A stretch of 64,000 nucleotides of DNA from Venturia oleaginea (lineage: Eukaryota > Ascomycota > Dothideomycetes > Venturiales > Venturiaceae): positions 992,001 through 1,056,000 of the forward strand of contig JABMLP010000001.1 of assembly GCA_013176395.1 (NCBI GenBank). Reading direction: 5' to 3'. Made by a program: the position numbers and the translations under genes. Below the pieces are notes generated by a model. That model saw only the letters and a program-made list of their open reading frames with translations, was not told the origin of the DNA and did no database searches. The first letter of the stretch is position 1. Every line of letters begins with the position of its first letter. This document shows, piece after piece, positions 20,665 to 32,114 of the stretch.

Positions 20665-21355
20665 TTTGGATATTTGCGCTGTATATGTACACTGGAAAAT
20701 ATAGTGAGAGAGTTGAAGAGAAATGGCTAATATCTTGGTGATGCGTCCGCATACTGCATCGAGCATGGCCTTTATAATACGTTTCAAGCACCAAGTCCGC
20801 CTAACAATCCGCTCAGTTCTTGCACTGCGTGTAGGCCAGCTGAGAAATCATGTCCAAATTCGGACTTACTCATCAGCCCTGATGGCTTACAAATATCTGC
20901 AGTCTAGCTCTCCGAGTAAGGAGCAAGGATGCAACTATATGTCATTTGAGCAGCTTGAATCTGGCTATTGAATGTATGTCTATCTTATGAGGGTCTAGGC
21001 GCGCCTTATGCAGGAAGTGATAAGCACTTGCGAGAGAGGCCATCGCAAGCGTCCAATAAAACCTAAGGTATCACGGTTGGCGAGCAGCTCACGAGCGAAC
21101 GTAAATGCCCAATAAGAAGAACAGAATCGAAAACAGGCGACATTAGTTGCCGTTGTATTTGACTTCATGTACCATATTTGAGGTGAAACCAAAGTCAGGG
21201 TAATGTATATCGTGTTATGAAGAGTGAGGAAATCCTCGAGATAATCTCCAACTTTTATCGCCTTCAATCAACAGTCTATCTGGAGACATGAATAATCAAG
21301 CCAAGCCAAGCCAAGAGGGGAAGTCAGCGATGAAGGCGCTGATAAATTATTCACG
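20665..21355. other. Intergenic region upstream of RidA
   Basis: Nothing recognisable apart from a short CCAAG repeat near 21300. Confidence 0.5.
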
Positions 21356-22829
21356 ATGCGCAAGATTGCGACACGCAAGAGTCTACGCAAACATGAAGAC
21401 GACTCTAATACCGCAATATCTTGCCCTCTACCTTGCAAAGAGCTGCCCTCGAATGTCGCCCAAGACAAACGGGCCAGCTCCAAGTCTGTTCTCGACCTTC
21501 CTAAAGCAATTCGGCAAAAAATTCTCCTATGCACAATAAGCGATGAAGATATCAAACCCTGGATCGATCCTGATTGGAGAGATATCGATGACGAGGAGAA
21601 CCCTTCAATTATAGTATCCTTCCTGCTTGATTAAGTGGTATACAAGGGAGATTCGCGAGAAGAAAATTACACCGAATTATTCGAGTCAGAGCCTTTTAAA
21701 AGCATGAGGTATCTGAAGGATATCAATCCCGTGATTGCGGATGATATGAAATGGGTAGCGGGGAAATGGGAGGAGGGGATGGTAGAGTTAGGTGATGAGT
21801 ACACAAGCAATATTGAGACTAAGGATATTTGGATTATTTGGGGAATAATAATGCTCGGGTGAGATGGGGAATTATGGCTATGATGAATATGAGGAGGATG
21901 AAAGCGATTTGGAGGACGCGTTTGCTTTCCATGGGCTAGGTGCAGGTGGTCATTGAGGATCCTCAATCGTCCTCTTGATTATCTGGCTTTAATGAGCTGT
22001 GGAATGGAGATTGGCGAACAATGCTTTGAACCATCAGTGGAGCAGACTTTACATTCCATCCCTTTCTTCGACAGTTCAATCTTCCATATCAGTCCCTTAC
22101 CTTATCAACCTCGACAAAGACTCCTTACAGCGATGACGAAAGAAGCTCAATCGCCTACAATGCGTATACATCTTCTTTGCAGGTCAAGCATTTTCATTTC
22201 TCAACAATAGCCATGCAAACGAAACGACGAACCATCAAAGACCTCGAAATCCCAATATTCTGCGCCAATCTCACCCCAGATGTCAATAACCTGAACTATG
22301 CAGTCGCAACAACGGTCAATCACGCCTCTATCGCATCCGCAAATCGCAGGCTAACTTTTCACAGTACAATCGCGGCACGATGGAAGCATGGAACGATAAT
22401 ACCAATCCCTTCCCTTCACATCCCACAGTGATCAACGACCAAATCTATTGCACCTCTTCCTCCTTGCACCCCTTGGACGAATTAAAAAAAGAAGTTGAAA
22501 ATTTAAAGAATTGGGAGGGATGGCCTTGTCTTACAGATACTACACGCGTTGTTGTTTTAACGTATGACGCCTCGTCTCAAGATTCGTTATCACATCTCCG
22601 GAAAACCATTTCTGAGATTCCAAGAAGCGAGAATTCGGGGGTCTGTGTCGGTGTCGGGACTCGGAATGTAGGAGTCGAGATGTTGAGGAGAGTTGTGGAG
22701 GTACCGTTGAAGATTTTGTGGATGGGTTTGGTTTGTATGTCTTGTATTTTTATTTCGGAAGTGGAAGATGATGTTGACCCCAAGGCTAAACATATCCTGA
22801 ACCCACTTGGTCCTCGTCTTCAAACTTGA
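21356..22829 (+). pseudogene. F-box-like locus, interrupted
   Basis: The frame from ATG 21356 contains SKSVLDLPKAIRQKILLCT, the usual start of fungal F-box-like proteins, and then a TAA (21632-21634). The same frame continues with INPVIADDMKWVAGKWEE up to 21862. A plausible intron (GTGAGA at 21859, acceptor before 21944) would join it to SLRILNRPLDYLALMSCGME. Further plus-strand frames (22177-22431, 22380-22829) look partly protein-like (CLTDTTRVVVLTYDASSQDS), but I could not find a clean set of splice sites. I read this as a decayed or badly split F-box-like gene. An intact multi-exon gene is less likely because of the stop at 21632. Confidence 0.4.
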
Positions 22830-23356
22830 ACTCGAATACGACAACGTTCATCCCAGCACCCAAACTCCGCGGACCATTAAGAGAATACCCCTGGCTTCTA
22901 GTCGGTCTTCCCTCTCGTACTCAACCCACCCTCATCACGCCGATGGAGGTTAAATCGTTTCTGGATGAACAATATGGATGTATTGGGGCTGTAGAATGTC
23001 ATGTTGATGATGAAGTTGAGATTGAAGCTGCGTTTAAGGTTACGGTGGGGGAGATGGATAAGCCTAGGGTGAATGAGAGGGAGATGAGGGAGAGAGAGGG
23101 AGGAGGAGAGATGGGCTATGGGGGAAGAGGAGAGGAGGGTTGGTGGGTGGAAGAGGAGGTTGGGGTAGAGGGTAACGTAGGGGAGATCTTGGTGTTGTGT
23201 TCTTTATGGTTATATTCTGGGTCTTTCTTTCTGGTGTTTCTCGCGAGCCTTAGATATGGTGAGACATATCTAAAGTATCAAGATCAGAATCTACATCGCG
23301 ATACCATCCAGAGCATGTCCAGGCACGGCGAGAGAGAAAAAAGAATAAGAACTTAA
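22826..23356 (+). other. Open frame of doubtful coding status
   Basis: A 176-codon frame whose first half looks protein-like (YGCIGAVECHVDDEVEIEAA). Its second half is a Glu/Gly/Arg low-complexity run encoded by purine-rich DNA. It begins at a TTG-type start rather than ATG, so it may be a downstream exon of the preceding locus or a chance frame. Confidence 0.3.
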
Positions 23357-23412
23357 GCATGAATTTTTCCTCAAAGAATCCGCCAAAAACAAACAGAGGG
23401 CAAAAAGATGAA

Positions 23413-23508
23413 TGACTCCGCCCGGGCTCGATCCGGGGACCTTCAGTGCGCGACATGACTTGCTTGGCAAGCCGTTGTTAGACTGACGTGATAACCAACT
23501 ACCTATTC
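23413..23508 (-). tRNA. Degraded tRNA-Val(AAC) with intron
   Basis: On the minus strand an anticodon stem TCAGT/ACTGA encloses a loop that reads CTAACAC once a 27 nt intron after the base 3' of the anticodon is removed, giving anticodon AAC. The T stem is CCCGG/CCGGG. A D-arm remnant GGTTATCAC and a variable loop AGGTC are present. The acceptor stem has about three mismatches, the D arm is shortened, and the T loop (ATCGAGC) departs from the usual TTCGA. A Pol III-style T5 run follows about 7 nt downstream. This is probably a tRNA pseudogene. Confidence 0.6.
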
Positions 23509-23840
23509 AATGATTAATAACTGCGTTCCATTGAGGACGTCTTCCTTGAGAACTTACACCACGGAACCTATTTCATTTGACATCGGAAGGGCCGATTTAA
23601 TACAATATTTTCAAAGTGCTGATTGTGCGCAAGACACGAGGAGGGTGGATATTGGTATCGATAAGTCGGAGACGAAGCCTTTGATCCGAATAATTCTTTG
23701 GGGAACATATTTTCTGGGTCATTATTGAAAGGGATAGGAGAAAGTAGACATAGCGAGGCCATTGGTTCATGTCGCTTCATACTTCTCTAGAAATCGAATT
23801 TATCATCTCAACTTAGGTCCCCTTGGTCCCTCGATGAAAG

Positions 23841-23904
23841 GTCGACATCGATAATTTTTCTGGCAACATGCTTTTCAAGAATTGGTAGAAAATTATCGCT
23901 AGCG
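23841..23904. repeat. Palindromic repeat family, copy 6
   Basis: The left arm GACATCGATAATTTTTCTGG pairs with a right arm GTAGAAAATTATCGCTAGCG. It is intergenic, between the tRNA remnant and the peroxidase gene. Confidence 0.6.
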
Positions 23905-24174
23905 CTCCCGGCCTGGGTAGTTTCAAATTACATCAGTAGTGTAAAGGGACATGGATTGAGGGGGAAATGTGGTGTTGTGAGAATTCGCTACGAAAACTTG
24001 ATGTACTGGCCTATTCCAATCTAAACGAGATTGAAGGCTGAACCATAAAAATAGTAGAGTTACGCGCAGATCGTCGCTGCTGGGATATCATCATTCTTTC
24101 CACCACTTCGAATAACTCACTCTTGCAATGCCTAGGCCCTCATTCCGACTCTCCACTTTTGTCGTCCACAGTTC

Positions 24175-25089
24175 TCACGCTTCAACTTTCGTGTCGGTGT
24201 CCGCGGCGGCAATCTTCTTGACGTCGACTCCCTTTTCAACCGGCAGAACGGTTCCGTTGAAGGCGGCCATGGTGAGTCCAAATCTCGATGTTACGCGTGG
24301 TTCCCAGTGCTCGGGAAATCTCTCTTCGACAAGCATTGGTGTAAGATCGTCAACAAGACCACCAAAGATTTTGAGCATCGTAGAAGAGCTACATCAAGCG
24401 GAATTAGCAAGGCAATCTTTTCATCTCACCTTTTCGACTCACTTCGCTGATCCAAATGTATTGTGGAAGAAACTCTCAGTATAGGCTGGATTTGTTTTCC
24501 TGGCATAGTATCGCCTCTTTGATAAGGCCCTTGAGAGGTCTGGAATCGTGAGAAGTTTCGATCCGTTTTCGGCTGTTCCCGTTGCCTCATTCAGTAACTC
24601 GTTGACGAGCTGAAGATCTGGTTTCCCTTGATCTGGGACCAAGGCTGCATCTTGTCTTGTCAGACTTCCGTCATGCTCGATTGCGTTTGGAGCATGAAGA
24701 CTGAGTTCGGCGAGATCAAAAGTATCCTTCCAGTAGCTTTTATCAAGGAAATCGGCAGCAAATTTTGGTACGAAGAAGCAGAATGATGGTGCAAAGTTGA
24801 ATGTTTGTCGGACTTTCGTGTTCAACTCTTTGAACGAAATGTTTTTGCCATCATGGGGCAGAATGCCATGATTCGCGAGCGCGTTGAGCATTGGACATGC
24901 TGATCTTGAATCTCCTTCTTTTGGTGCAGTATATGTAGGCCAGGTCAAATTATGGCCGGGTGCATGTGCTGGAATAACATGACCTGGTTTCAGCGATGGG
25001 GTAATGATATTGAGAATGAAGATCCAAAAATCCCAAATGATTACAGAGAGGTTGATGACTTGGGCAGCGACGGTATGTAGTAAGCCCAT
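24175..25089 (-). CDS. Heme-thiolate peroxidase (chloroperoxidase/peroxygenase family)
   Basis: Exons 24443-25089 and 24175-24388 join across a 54 nt intron to give 286 residues. A hydrophobic N-terminal segment (VINLSVIIWDFWIFILNII) acts as signal or anchor. SRSACPMLNALANHGILPHD carries the proximal cysteine ligand in the family's PCP-like motif, here Ala-Cys-Pro. AIEHDGSLTRQDA is the distal EHD-like acid region. These enzymes use hydrogen peroxide to halogenate or hydroxylate substrates. The form with an N-terminal hydrophobic stretch and GHVIPAHAPGHNLTWPTY resembles fungal StcC-like members, some of which sit in toxin clusters. No such cluster is seen around it. An in-frame upstream ATG-like start at 25137 would only lengthen the leader. 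Confidence 0.85.
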
Positions 25090-25137
25090 GGTTGATAGCC
25101 TCAGTGAGAGTAGGTGGTATAATAGCAAGATAATCAA

Positions 25138-26371
25138 GTGAACAGGAGGGGCAGGAAGTTTATGGCAATCCCGGGATGCGAGCTGGAGTTATGTAGTATA
25201 CGGGGAAATGCAGATGATGATACCTCAGCCAGCCACCATCGAGTCGACTGCATGAACAGCTTCATCTTGCATGATGGACATGGTAGCGCTATTCCAGACG
25301 AATAACATGTCGATAGGGGGTTCATGGCATCGAGATCTACGGATCGCTGGCACTACCCGCCATTCCGAGCAGGGTCATACGAAGCACTAGGGAAGCCACC
25401 CACGATGATGGATTGGTCAATCATGGGCGTACGCTGCGTTGAAGCCTGCAACGACAGAGATCAGCGGGAGGAGTAGCACAGGAGTAGCACAGGAGAAGGT
25501 AAGTGAAGATGCAAGGGCCGTTCGCTCACCCTTACCTGTGCCCTCGTAGGGCAGTACCATCCGATGTGTCGGAACCCGCGTTATTCCGACATTCAAACAG
25601 TGAAACCCAACCTGGATCCGAGCCTTTCTCCGACTTATCCTCACTCTCACCTTCGTCCTCATCGTTATTCTTTCTCTTGACACCATCGCTTTGAAAATCA
25701 ACACATCACCATCCAGGTGTCCGCCCGTCAAGCCATCGAACTCCCTTGGTCTTATCATCACCTGAAGTCTTGTCCAACAGCTCGTATGCACGTCAGATGG
25801 GCCATTCACTGATGATCTCTTCAGTTTACCTGGGAAAAATTGCGTTGAATTCATCCAACTACAACTCAGATGGAATTAAGGATGCGGGGATAGGAGCTGA
25901 CCATAGATATATCTATCACGCATTCAATGAAAGGCCAAGGCCTCCTCTCTTCTGTACCATTCTCGGGATTCAAGAAGTTACGGTATCGCTCAACCCGGGT
26001 TTGGTGAGGAGACGTTGCAAACATCTAGGGGTAGAGCATACTACTGAAGTATTATGTATGTCGAGCATCTGAATCGTATGCAAATCGATGGATCATCTCA
26101 TCTCACTTGCTATAATGTTCAACTGTTTTCTCGTCGGCCGATCACTTCGTGTCCCTGTTTGACCCCCGCCCATGTCGAAAGTTTATTTCGACAAAGAGTG
26201 GATAACGATATATTTCTGGCAATCCCTTGATCGACAGGCCAGATTTTTAGCGGCGACGATATCAGGTCGAAAATGACAGTCTTTTTCCAGGCATCTGGTA
26301 ACATTATTAATGAAAAGCCGGCATGACGATCGAACAAGGATTGGGTAGAGTACTGACAGTACTTCAAACTT
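25138..26371. other. Gene-poor interval upstream of the peroxidase
   Basis: Frames here are short or of odd composition. Besides a weak palindromic repeat copy at 26200-26266 I see nothing supported. The missing N-terminal part of the CocE-like remnant was looked for and not found. Confidence 0.45.
26200..26266. repeat. Palindromic repeat family, copy 7 (diverged)
   Basis: The left part GATAACGATATATTTCTGGC and the right part GGCCAGATTTTTAGCGG with GACGATATC preserve the core but have diverged. It lies about 100 bp from the MITE at 26372. Confidence 0.45.
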
Positions 26372-26525
26372 ACTACGTCTGGAGGGTATTACATGTTAGG
26401 CGCGGATCACTTACCAGGTGCTAAAATATACTAGTACTAAAAACAACAGAATCCACGAGAATTGGGAAGTTCCGAGGCCCTTCAAGATAATTCGCGCCTA
26501 ATGTATAATACCCTCCAGACGTAGT
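26372..26525. mobile_element. 154 bp MITE with 33 bp terminal inverted repeats
   Basis: The left end ACTACGTCTGGAGGGTATTA and the right end TAATACCCTCCAGACGTAGT are perfect reverse complements. The pairing resumes after a four-base mismatch with TTAGGCGCG/CGCGCCTAA. The interior of about 88 bp has no coding capacity. No target duplication is clear. It abuts the 5' side of the recognisable CocE-like remnant. Confidence 0.8.
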
Positions 26526-26574
26526 GTTATCGGGGCAAAATTACCTACTCGGACAAGATCAAAATTACGGCATC

Positions 26575-27300
26575 CATAGTGGCATCCTTCAAAAGTTCTA
26601 TTTACACTCATGGGTCTTTCGCAGGATTTCGCCAGATTGCTCCCAAAGAGAGAGGTGGCTTCGCGTCCATACTAGTGACGAATGCATAGTTGACGGCATC
26701 TGGACACTTTGAACAGGAAACTAACTTAGCATAGGGGACGATTGTTATAGCCCTCTCATGTGGAGAATTTTGTAGAGGCCTTCGATCATTACCTAAATGG
26801 AACGAAGATATCTCAATTCTCGTAAGTTTGACCTTGAATGAACTGCATCGTCGATTACAGGATAGCAAAGTATTCTTATTGTGATGCACCTACGTATAGA
26901 ATCCGGGGCCAAGGGTGCCGTTGACCGGATGGAAAGCGACTGGCCTGTTCCAGAGACTAAGACGAAGACATTAGCCGGCCTGAAGGTCTACAAGGTTTTC
27001 GATAGAATTGGGTTCCTTGGGTACGCCAAAGTACGGTTATAAGTGGAAGCAGTCGGTTTGAATGACAAGGAGCTACTATAGTCGCGGTTATCTTAACGTG
27101 GAGCGGACGGGCAAGGCACACCCTGGCTCGCTAAATCGACCGATCACGAACCTTACAATACTCACCTCGGAGAACGACTCTTGAACGAAGGCGAAATTTT
27201 TCCGGTGGATATTGGTTTGTGGACGATGGGTTTGAGATTTCGCACAGGGGAGAGTTTGGTACTCCCTATCGATGGCCGCAACAAGCATTGCTCCAGTGTC
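26575..27300 (+). pseudogene. CocE/NonD-type hydrolase remnant
   Basis: Pieces of one protein appear in the family's order but in shifting frames. FRRISPDCSQRERWLRVH (about 26620-26680) matches the ridge ending the alpha/beta fold. FVEAFDHYLNGTK (about 26765-26805) matches the FFDxYLKG helix. RMESDWPVPETKTK (about 26930-26970) matches the DWPxxxT start of the C-terminal domain. STDHEPYNTHLGERLLNEGE, then IFPVDIGLWTMGLRFRTGES (about 27145-27255), matches the PGEIVPVDIEL strand region of the PepX_C/galactose-binding-like domain. The family includes cocaine esterase and X-Pro dipeptidyl peptidases. The N-terminal catalytic half with the active-site Ser is not visible. The MITE just upstream may mark the break. 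Confidence 0.6.
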
Positions 27301-27529
27301 TTCGACAAGCATGTTTACAGTGGCAGTTGTGCCGCTACTGGCAGATGGCGGAAGCTTCGTGCCAGGAACGAAGGTGCCGGTGCCTTTGCAGAATCTCAGT
27401 GGTCCTGTGGATACCGTCCCCTCATTCGTCAAGGCTCAAGGAGTGCAGTTCTCCAACGAGCAGGTATAATGCGATTGCACCAATCATGCCGTAGAATAGG
27501 AATGATTTACGGCGAATCAAAATCATGAT

Positions 27530-28286
27530 GCGGACACAGGAAGGCGGTGGAAAGATAATCCAGGGACTGGCTTCCCCTCTCCCGGTGCTCTTTCAATCTA
27601 ATTTCTTCCTTCAGCAGCGAGGTCTGTTGCACCCCACCATGCATCTATAGTAAGTATACTATGTACTTAAGAGCGGCATTTCGCTTGCCAGCAGGACCAG
27701 TCATGCACCTCAGCCTTTTCTCTTTCTCTCCTTCTGAAACTCTGGGCTACGTCGGTGCTCACCCTCGAGTAATGTGTCAATGAGGTAGGGCTGAAGGCTG
27801 AAGGCTGAAGGCTGAAGGCTGCTAGTAAAATCCAATGCCGACGCGCATTAAATCGGTCGCCTCCACCTCCGCAAAAACTGCGAGTACTCCGCCCACTACT
27901 TCGACTCTTCATCTTGATCGTCGATTACCCTTTTTTTTAACAAGCTTCGTTCAGGGCACAGTATAAAGAGTCCACCATCCTCGTCTCGCGGCACTTAAGC
28001 TAGGGATTAGCCAGCGATCCAATGTGGGGGATTGGTTTATATCATGCTATCACTCCAATAATACACTCACCATCGCCTTTTCCATCCATCCTTTCACACA
28101 AGCTTTTACGGAAAACTTCAGCTCCTTCGGTGTGAACATGATTGGGCAAGCGTTACATAGCCTCTGTCAAAAAATCTACGGCCGACCAAAACACCAATCC
28201 GAGTTCTTTACCGCCATCGAAAAGAAACCGGACGATATCTCTCGGAAGGACTCTCCGCTGTCCACCTTTCTCGCGTAATCCTAACT
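27530..28286. other. Intergenic region with a heptamer repeat
   Basis: A tandem array of GGCTGAA lies at 27789-27820. A 5' exon of the following regulator could start here, but no zinc-cluster motif is seen. Confidence 0.45.
27789..27820. repeat. Tandem heptamer repeat GGCTGAA, 4.6 copies
   Basis: Four exact GGCTGAA units plus a partial GGCT. The unit length of 7 excludes a trinucleotide codon repeat. Intergenic. Confidence 0.9.
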
Positions 28287-30154
28287 ATGTATTCCACCCT
28301 CTGGGGCTCCCAAAGGCAGTTTGTCTACACGACTGGGGTGGAAGATGGGACGGGGCAGCACGATCAAGGAATGAAGCACTCTCAGACTGGGGCCCAGATT
28401 TCGCACGTGGAGGTTATGAGGTATGAGGAGGTCATCAGTCATTATGATGGTACGATTGCACATGGAAATGTGGCGCCGCTCCCGCCTCCTTCTGCGGCTC
28501 CTAATTCAATCTCGGGAACGGATGCAATTGCTCTCCCGGTGACTTCTCAAGCCTTGGTTTCGAGACCGGATGAATCAACAGAGAAAGAGGAGGTAGAGAC
28601 GGAAGAGGTTGTGAGGGAGCCGTCACCAAGTGCGTCTCTTGAGCTTTTGGATTCGAAAACGAGATGGCTTTTTGTTCATTGTATGTTTTTTTCTCCTGTT
28701 TTTGTTTTTTTTCCAAGACCATGATATCTCTCGCCTAAAACCAAGCTGGCTTGCAGTAGGTTGAGGAAGACTTCGTTACCCAATGTATCAGCGAATTGCC
28801 TCATGTGCAAGAATGTATAATGTGCCAAAACGACATTTTGCACTCTTCACGTGGAACAGTCGAACTGATCCTGGAGAAGCCCAAGAATCCTCAATCTGCT
28901 CCAAATGCTCGATCCCCGCCCTCCCCCCTCCAAACAAACATGGAGTTCACACCAACGTCCACAAGAACAAAGTTGGAAGCACAATTCATTCCAATCAATA
29001 TCCACACAAACACCAGAAAAAATTAATACTAACCAATCCTCCCACCCAGTCCTAACCCAAGTATCACCCTACTGCATAATCCTCGATGACGACAACGGTT
29101 TTCGCTCCCACGTCCTCCCCTTCGCAGTCCAATGCCCCCTCGTCCGCCGCGCTGTCTGCATAACAGCAGCCTTCCACCTCTCCGAAAAGGTACCTTCCCT
29201 CCGCGCAGACGCTGAAATAGGGCGGAGCAAAGTGATCAAGGCGTTGCAGGATATCGCACTGCAAAATGCGAGTTCGCAACAAGTTCTTGAACAGAGTCCT
29301 CATGGTTCCGGTTCCGGTTCTCGCTCCTCGGGTGCTCAATCCTCGGGCCTTCGTCCTTACGATCCTCGTGCCTCGCCTCTTGGGCAGCAGCAAGTTTTTG
29401 CTGAGTCGAGTTGGTGTTGTCTTATTCTTTTGATATTGGGGGATTTGATCACGGGGAGTGCGGATATTATGGCTCTTAGAAAGACATTGGTTAGTTTCCG
29501 CGAGGGCAGGAAGAAAGAGGGGATGGGCAAAGGACCATTGGTCGAGTTCTTGGAGTATCAAAGTGGAATGTATGTCTTTTTCCCTTCCTAGTACTCCCTT
29601 ACAGCTCTCAAAAGCAGAACTGACCACAGCCCACATCTAGGATAGAATTCGTCGCTCGTCCGATGTCGAATATACCCGGCCAAGACGCCTGCGAATCTTT
29701 CCTCCTCGACCACAAAAGATACAACTCCAGTCCCGCAATTCAACTCACGATAATGCGGTATAACCAGTGCTTCAGAACCGCGCGACGGGTATACCATTAC
29801 AGACTCCAGGAATCAACTTCGACCCTTACACTTGAGCAAACGTTCGAACTGAGCCAATTGTCTCAGGATCTGAAGACGATTCTCATGTCCATCGACGCAA
29901 ACGTACCTGGAAGCCATTGTCCACTTTGGCCCTGTTTCCTGGCTGGTTGTGAAGCTGTTAACCAGGTTGAAAGGGATTTCTTTTATAAAAGGCTGGAGAC
30001 GATTTGGTTGAGAACTTGGTACAGAAATCCCTTTGCGGCGATGAACGGGCTGTTGTACATATGGAGTCTAGGACCGAATATCAATTGGGCTGCAAGGATT
30101 ACGGATCTGGATCGGGGAAGAGATTCCTTGCTCAAAAAAACGAAACCGACTTGA
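28287..30154 (+). CDS. Zn2Cys6-type transcription factor lacking a visible zinc cluster
   Basis: The 3' exons are clear: an exon ending at 29569 joins 29641-30154 across a 71 nt intron. They encode the fungal-specific regulatory domain (Fungal_trans_2 type): YCIILDDDNGFRSHVLPFAV, CPLVRRAVCITAAFHLSEKV, ESSWCCLILLILGDLITGSA and LAGCEAVNQVERDFFYKRLE. The 5' part (ATG 28287 to about 28682) is Pro/Ser/Glu-rich. A middle segment (VEEDFVTQCISELPHVQECI) sits in another frame, and I could not find consensus splice sites to link it, so introns between 28682 and about 29050 are uncertain. No six-cysteine cluster precedes. Either an upstream exon was missed or the DNA-binding part is lost. The stop lies 32 bp from the stop of the convergent F-box-like gene. 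Confidence 0.6.
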
Positions 30155-30186
30155 AGAGGTGGAGTGTTGCATGATGAGCATAATCC

Positions 30187-31660
30187 TCAACCTCGCCTCA
30201 TTCTGCCCTGTTTATCCCATATGCAGCACTCGAACAGTAACTTCTTACGACAGGTGCATTCAGGCTTTCTGTCTTCGGCTAGGTATGGGCGCTTGAAACC
30301 GTGTTGTTGGAGACGCTGCTCGAGGTCTCTTCGGAACACGGCGCGCTCTTTCTTGCCGCCTTCGCCATTGATGGTGAGACGAATATTCACTCCGCCGAGA
30401 CGAGCCACGTGCTGAAGGAAGTTTCTCTCGTTGGCACTCTTGTATGTGCGCTCACAAAGACCTGGCTTGTTAAAGATGGCTTCGGCACCTTTGATCTCTG
30501 GGAGTTGTAGCCAGAAGGACTCATCCAGAATGAGATGGAAATCTTCGAGTCCAATGGAGGTATGAACAAAAAGATTGAATCTATTCCTTTTCTTAGACAT
30601 TGGGAGCATAGAACAGTATTATGAGAACAAGGCGGGAAGAGGAGAGTGAGGATAAAATGGAGGTAGACCTACATGTGCCTCCACGCCGGAGCAGAGGTCA
30701 TCGACGGAAGTGGAATAGGACAAGTGGCGTTGTAGCAGCCTTTGAAGGACTTGGTGCTGCAAGAATAGCGCATGGATATTTTGCGAAGAGTGTCAAGCCT
30801 GCTGGCGCGGTCGTGGAAGAACGAAAGGGCGGATTCGGCAGTACCTCAAATCATTAGTAGGGCTTTTCGGAGTGATTGTTTTTAGACATACCACGGAATG
30901 CGAACGTGTTCTCGCCATAGAATATTTTCTGTGCTTCAGTGCAAATCTTCTTGTTCAGGAGCATTACATTGAAATTGACAGGAGTTTCAAATGTTCCAAA
31001 CCTGACGGTGTATCTGTATATATTGTTATTCTCATGTTGATTCGGTCTTAACGGGCGAACCTACGTTGTTCTTCGCTGCCGGCGTTCTTTATCATCGTGC
31101 AAAGCAAATTCTGTTCTTCTAAAGAATCCTCTGGGCTCCACACCAAAGTCAAAATCACCAATTTGTATGTCCGAATTCCTCACGAGTAGAAAGCGGTAGA
31201 TATGTTGACGAACGGCCTTCGGAAACCGCAGAAACTGGAATCCAACAGGCTTTGTATTGAAACTTGACCGCGGCATTGGTCTCGTGTCGGAATTCGGTGG
31301 GTTGTTTATCAACGATTGTAGTCTTCGCTGCTGCTTCAAGAATTCTTTCGGAAAACCACGCATCCTAACCGACACCTCCTCAGAAATGATGAAGTATTCA
31401 TCGGCCCATCCAGTGTCCATGACTCCAAGCTTGATGGCATTGTGCAGTGTCCGACATACGTCGGCTGGTGCACTTTCTTTCACATCAAATTTGAGGTCAG
31501 TAGGGAGGGCTCGTGTTCGGATGAGCCAAACAAGTTTGACGAAGAGATAGTATTCGTGAATCTTGTCAAACTTGGCAAATTCGAGGTCCTCGGAGGTCAG
31601 TTCGGGTGGGAGTTGATGCCCGTAATTGAGAACTTTGATCCAATTCATAGGAAGAGGCAT
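30187..31660 (-). CDS. F-box-like protein
   Basis: Four exons (31065-31660, 30892-31013, 30673-30844, 30187-30580) with introns of 51, 47 and 92 nt join in frame to give 427 residues. The central FQFLRFPKAVRQHIYRFLLV is the diagnostic Leu-Pro-x-x-[IV]-Arg-x-x-Ile-[WY] style helix of the large fungal F-box-like class. It is followed by FETPVNFNVMLLNKKICTEA, then FYGENTFAF, the usual YGxNxF element. The N-terminal 200 residues are unusual for the class and may be a separate module. The C-terminus is basic with three late cysteines. The fourth exon uses acceptor GGAATAG, the only one keeping frame. Such proteins are abundant and mostly unstudied. Confidence 0.7.
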
Positions 31661-32114
31661 TTTGGCGGGTTGAGCGTTGAAAAATAGTAGAATTCGATTA
31701 AGTTCATGATTGGCGAGAAGCGTATATGATTGTTGTTGTTCGAAAGACGCCTCGACTCTAGTGTTTCGAAAAGTCGTTGGCTAGGCACAACTTCAGGCTA
31801 ACACGTTGTCATTATTCAGGCATTCCATGTCATTCTGATAAAGATGAGAACATTGGCAGGGATGGACAAGGCTGAGAGTCTCGTGATGGTGATTCATTTG
31901 ACTCGTTGGTGAGACTTCGACCTCCAGGTGGATGAAATCTTCCGTCTTTTGCCGATAGCCGAAGCCGCTTCAGATCCAGGTCGAGTCTTGATGACAATAT
32001 CACTATGCAAAACACTTCTCTCTGTCTTTGAGCGTCTATATCCCTGTACCTGTACTCTTATACATTCTTTCATGCATTTGCCAGGCGTTGGACGGTATTC
32101 AGGTTACGAACGAT
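31661..32114. other. Divergent promoter region
   Basis: It separates the F-box-like gene from the AFG1-type gene. The in-frame codons just upstream of 32115 are open, so the true start of AFG1 could be slightly earlier. Confidence 0.5.

Noticed and set aside
25417..25854. Minus-strand frame of 145 codons
   Set aside because: Begins ATG but composition is unremarkable, with no domain signal; retained only as part of a gene-poor interval.
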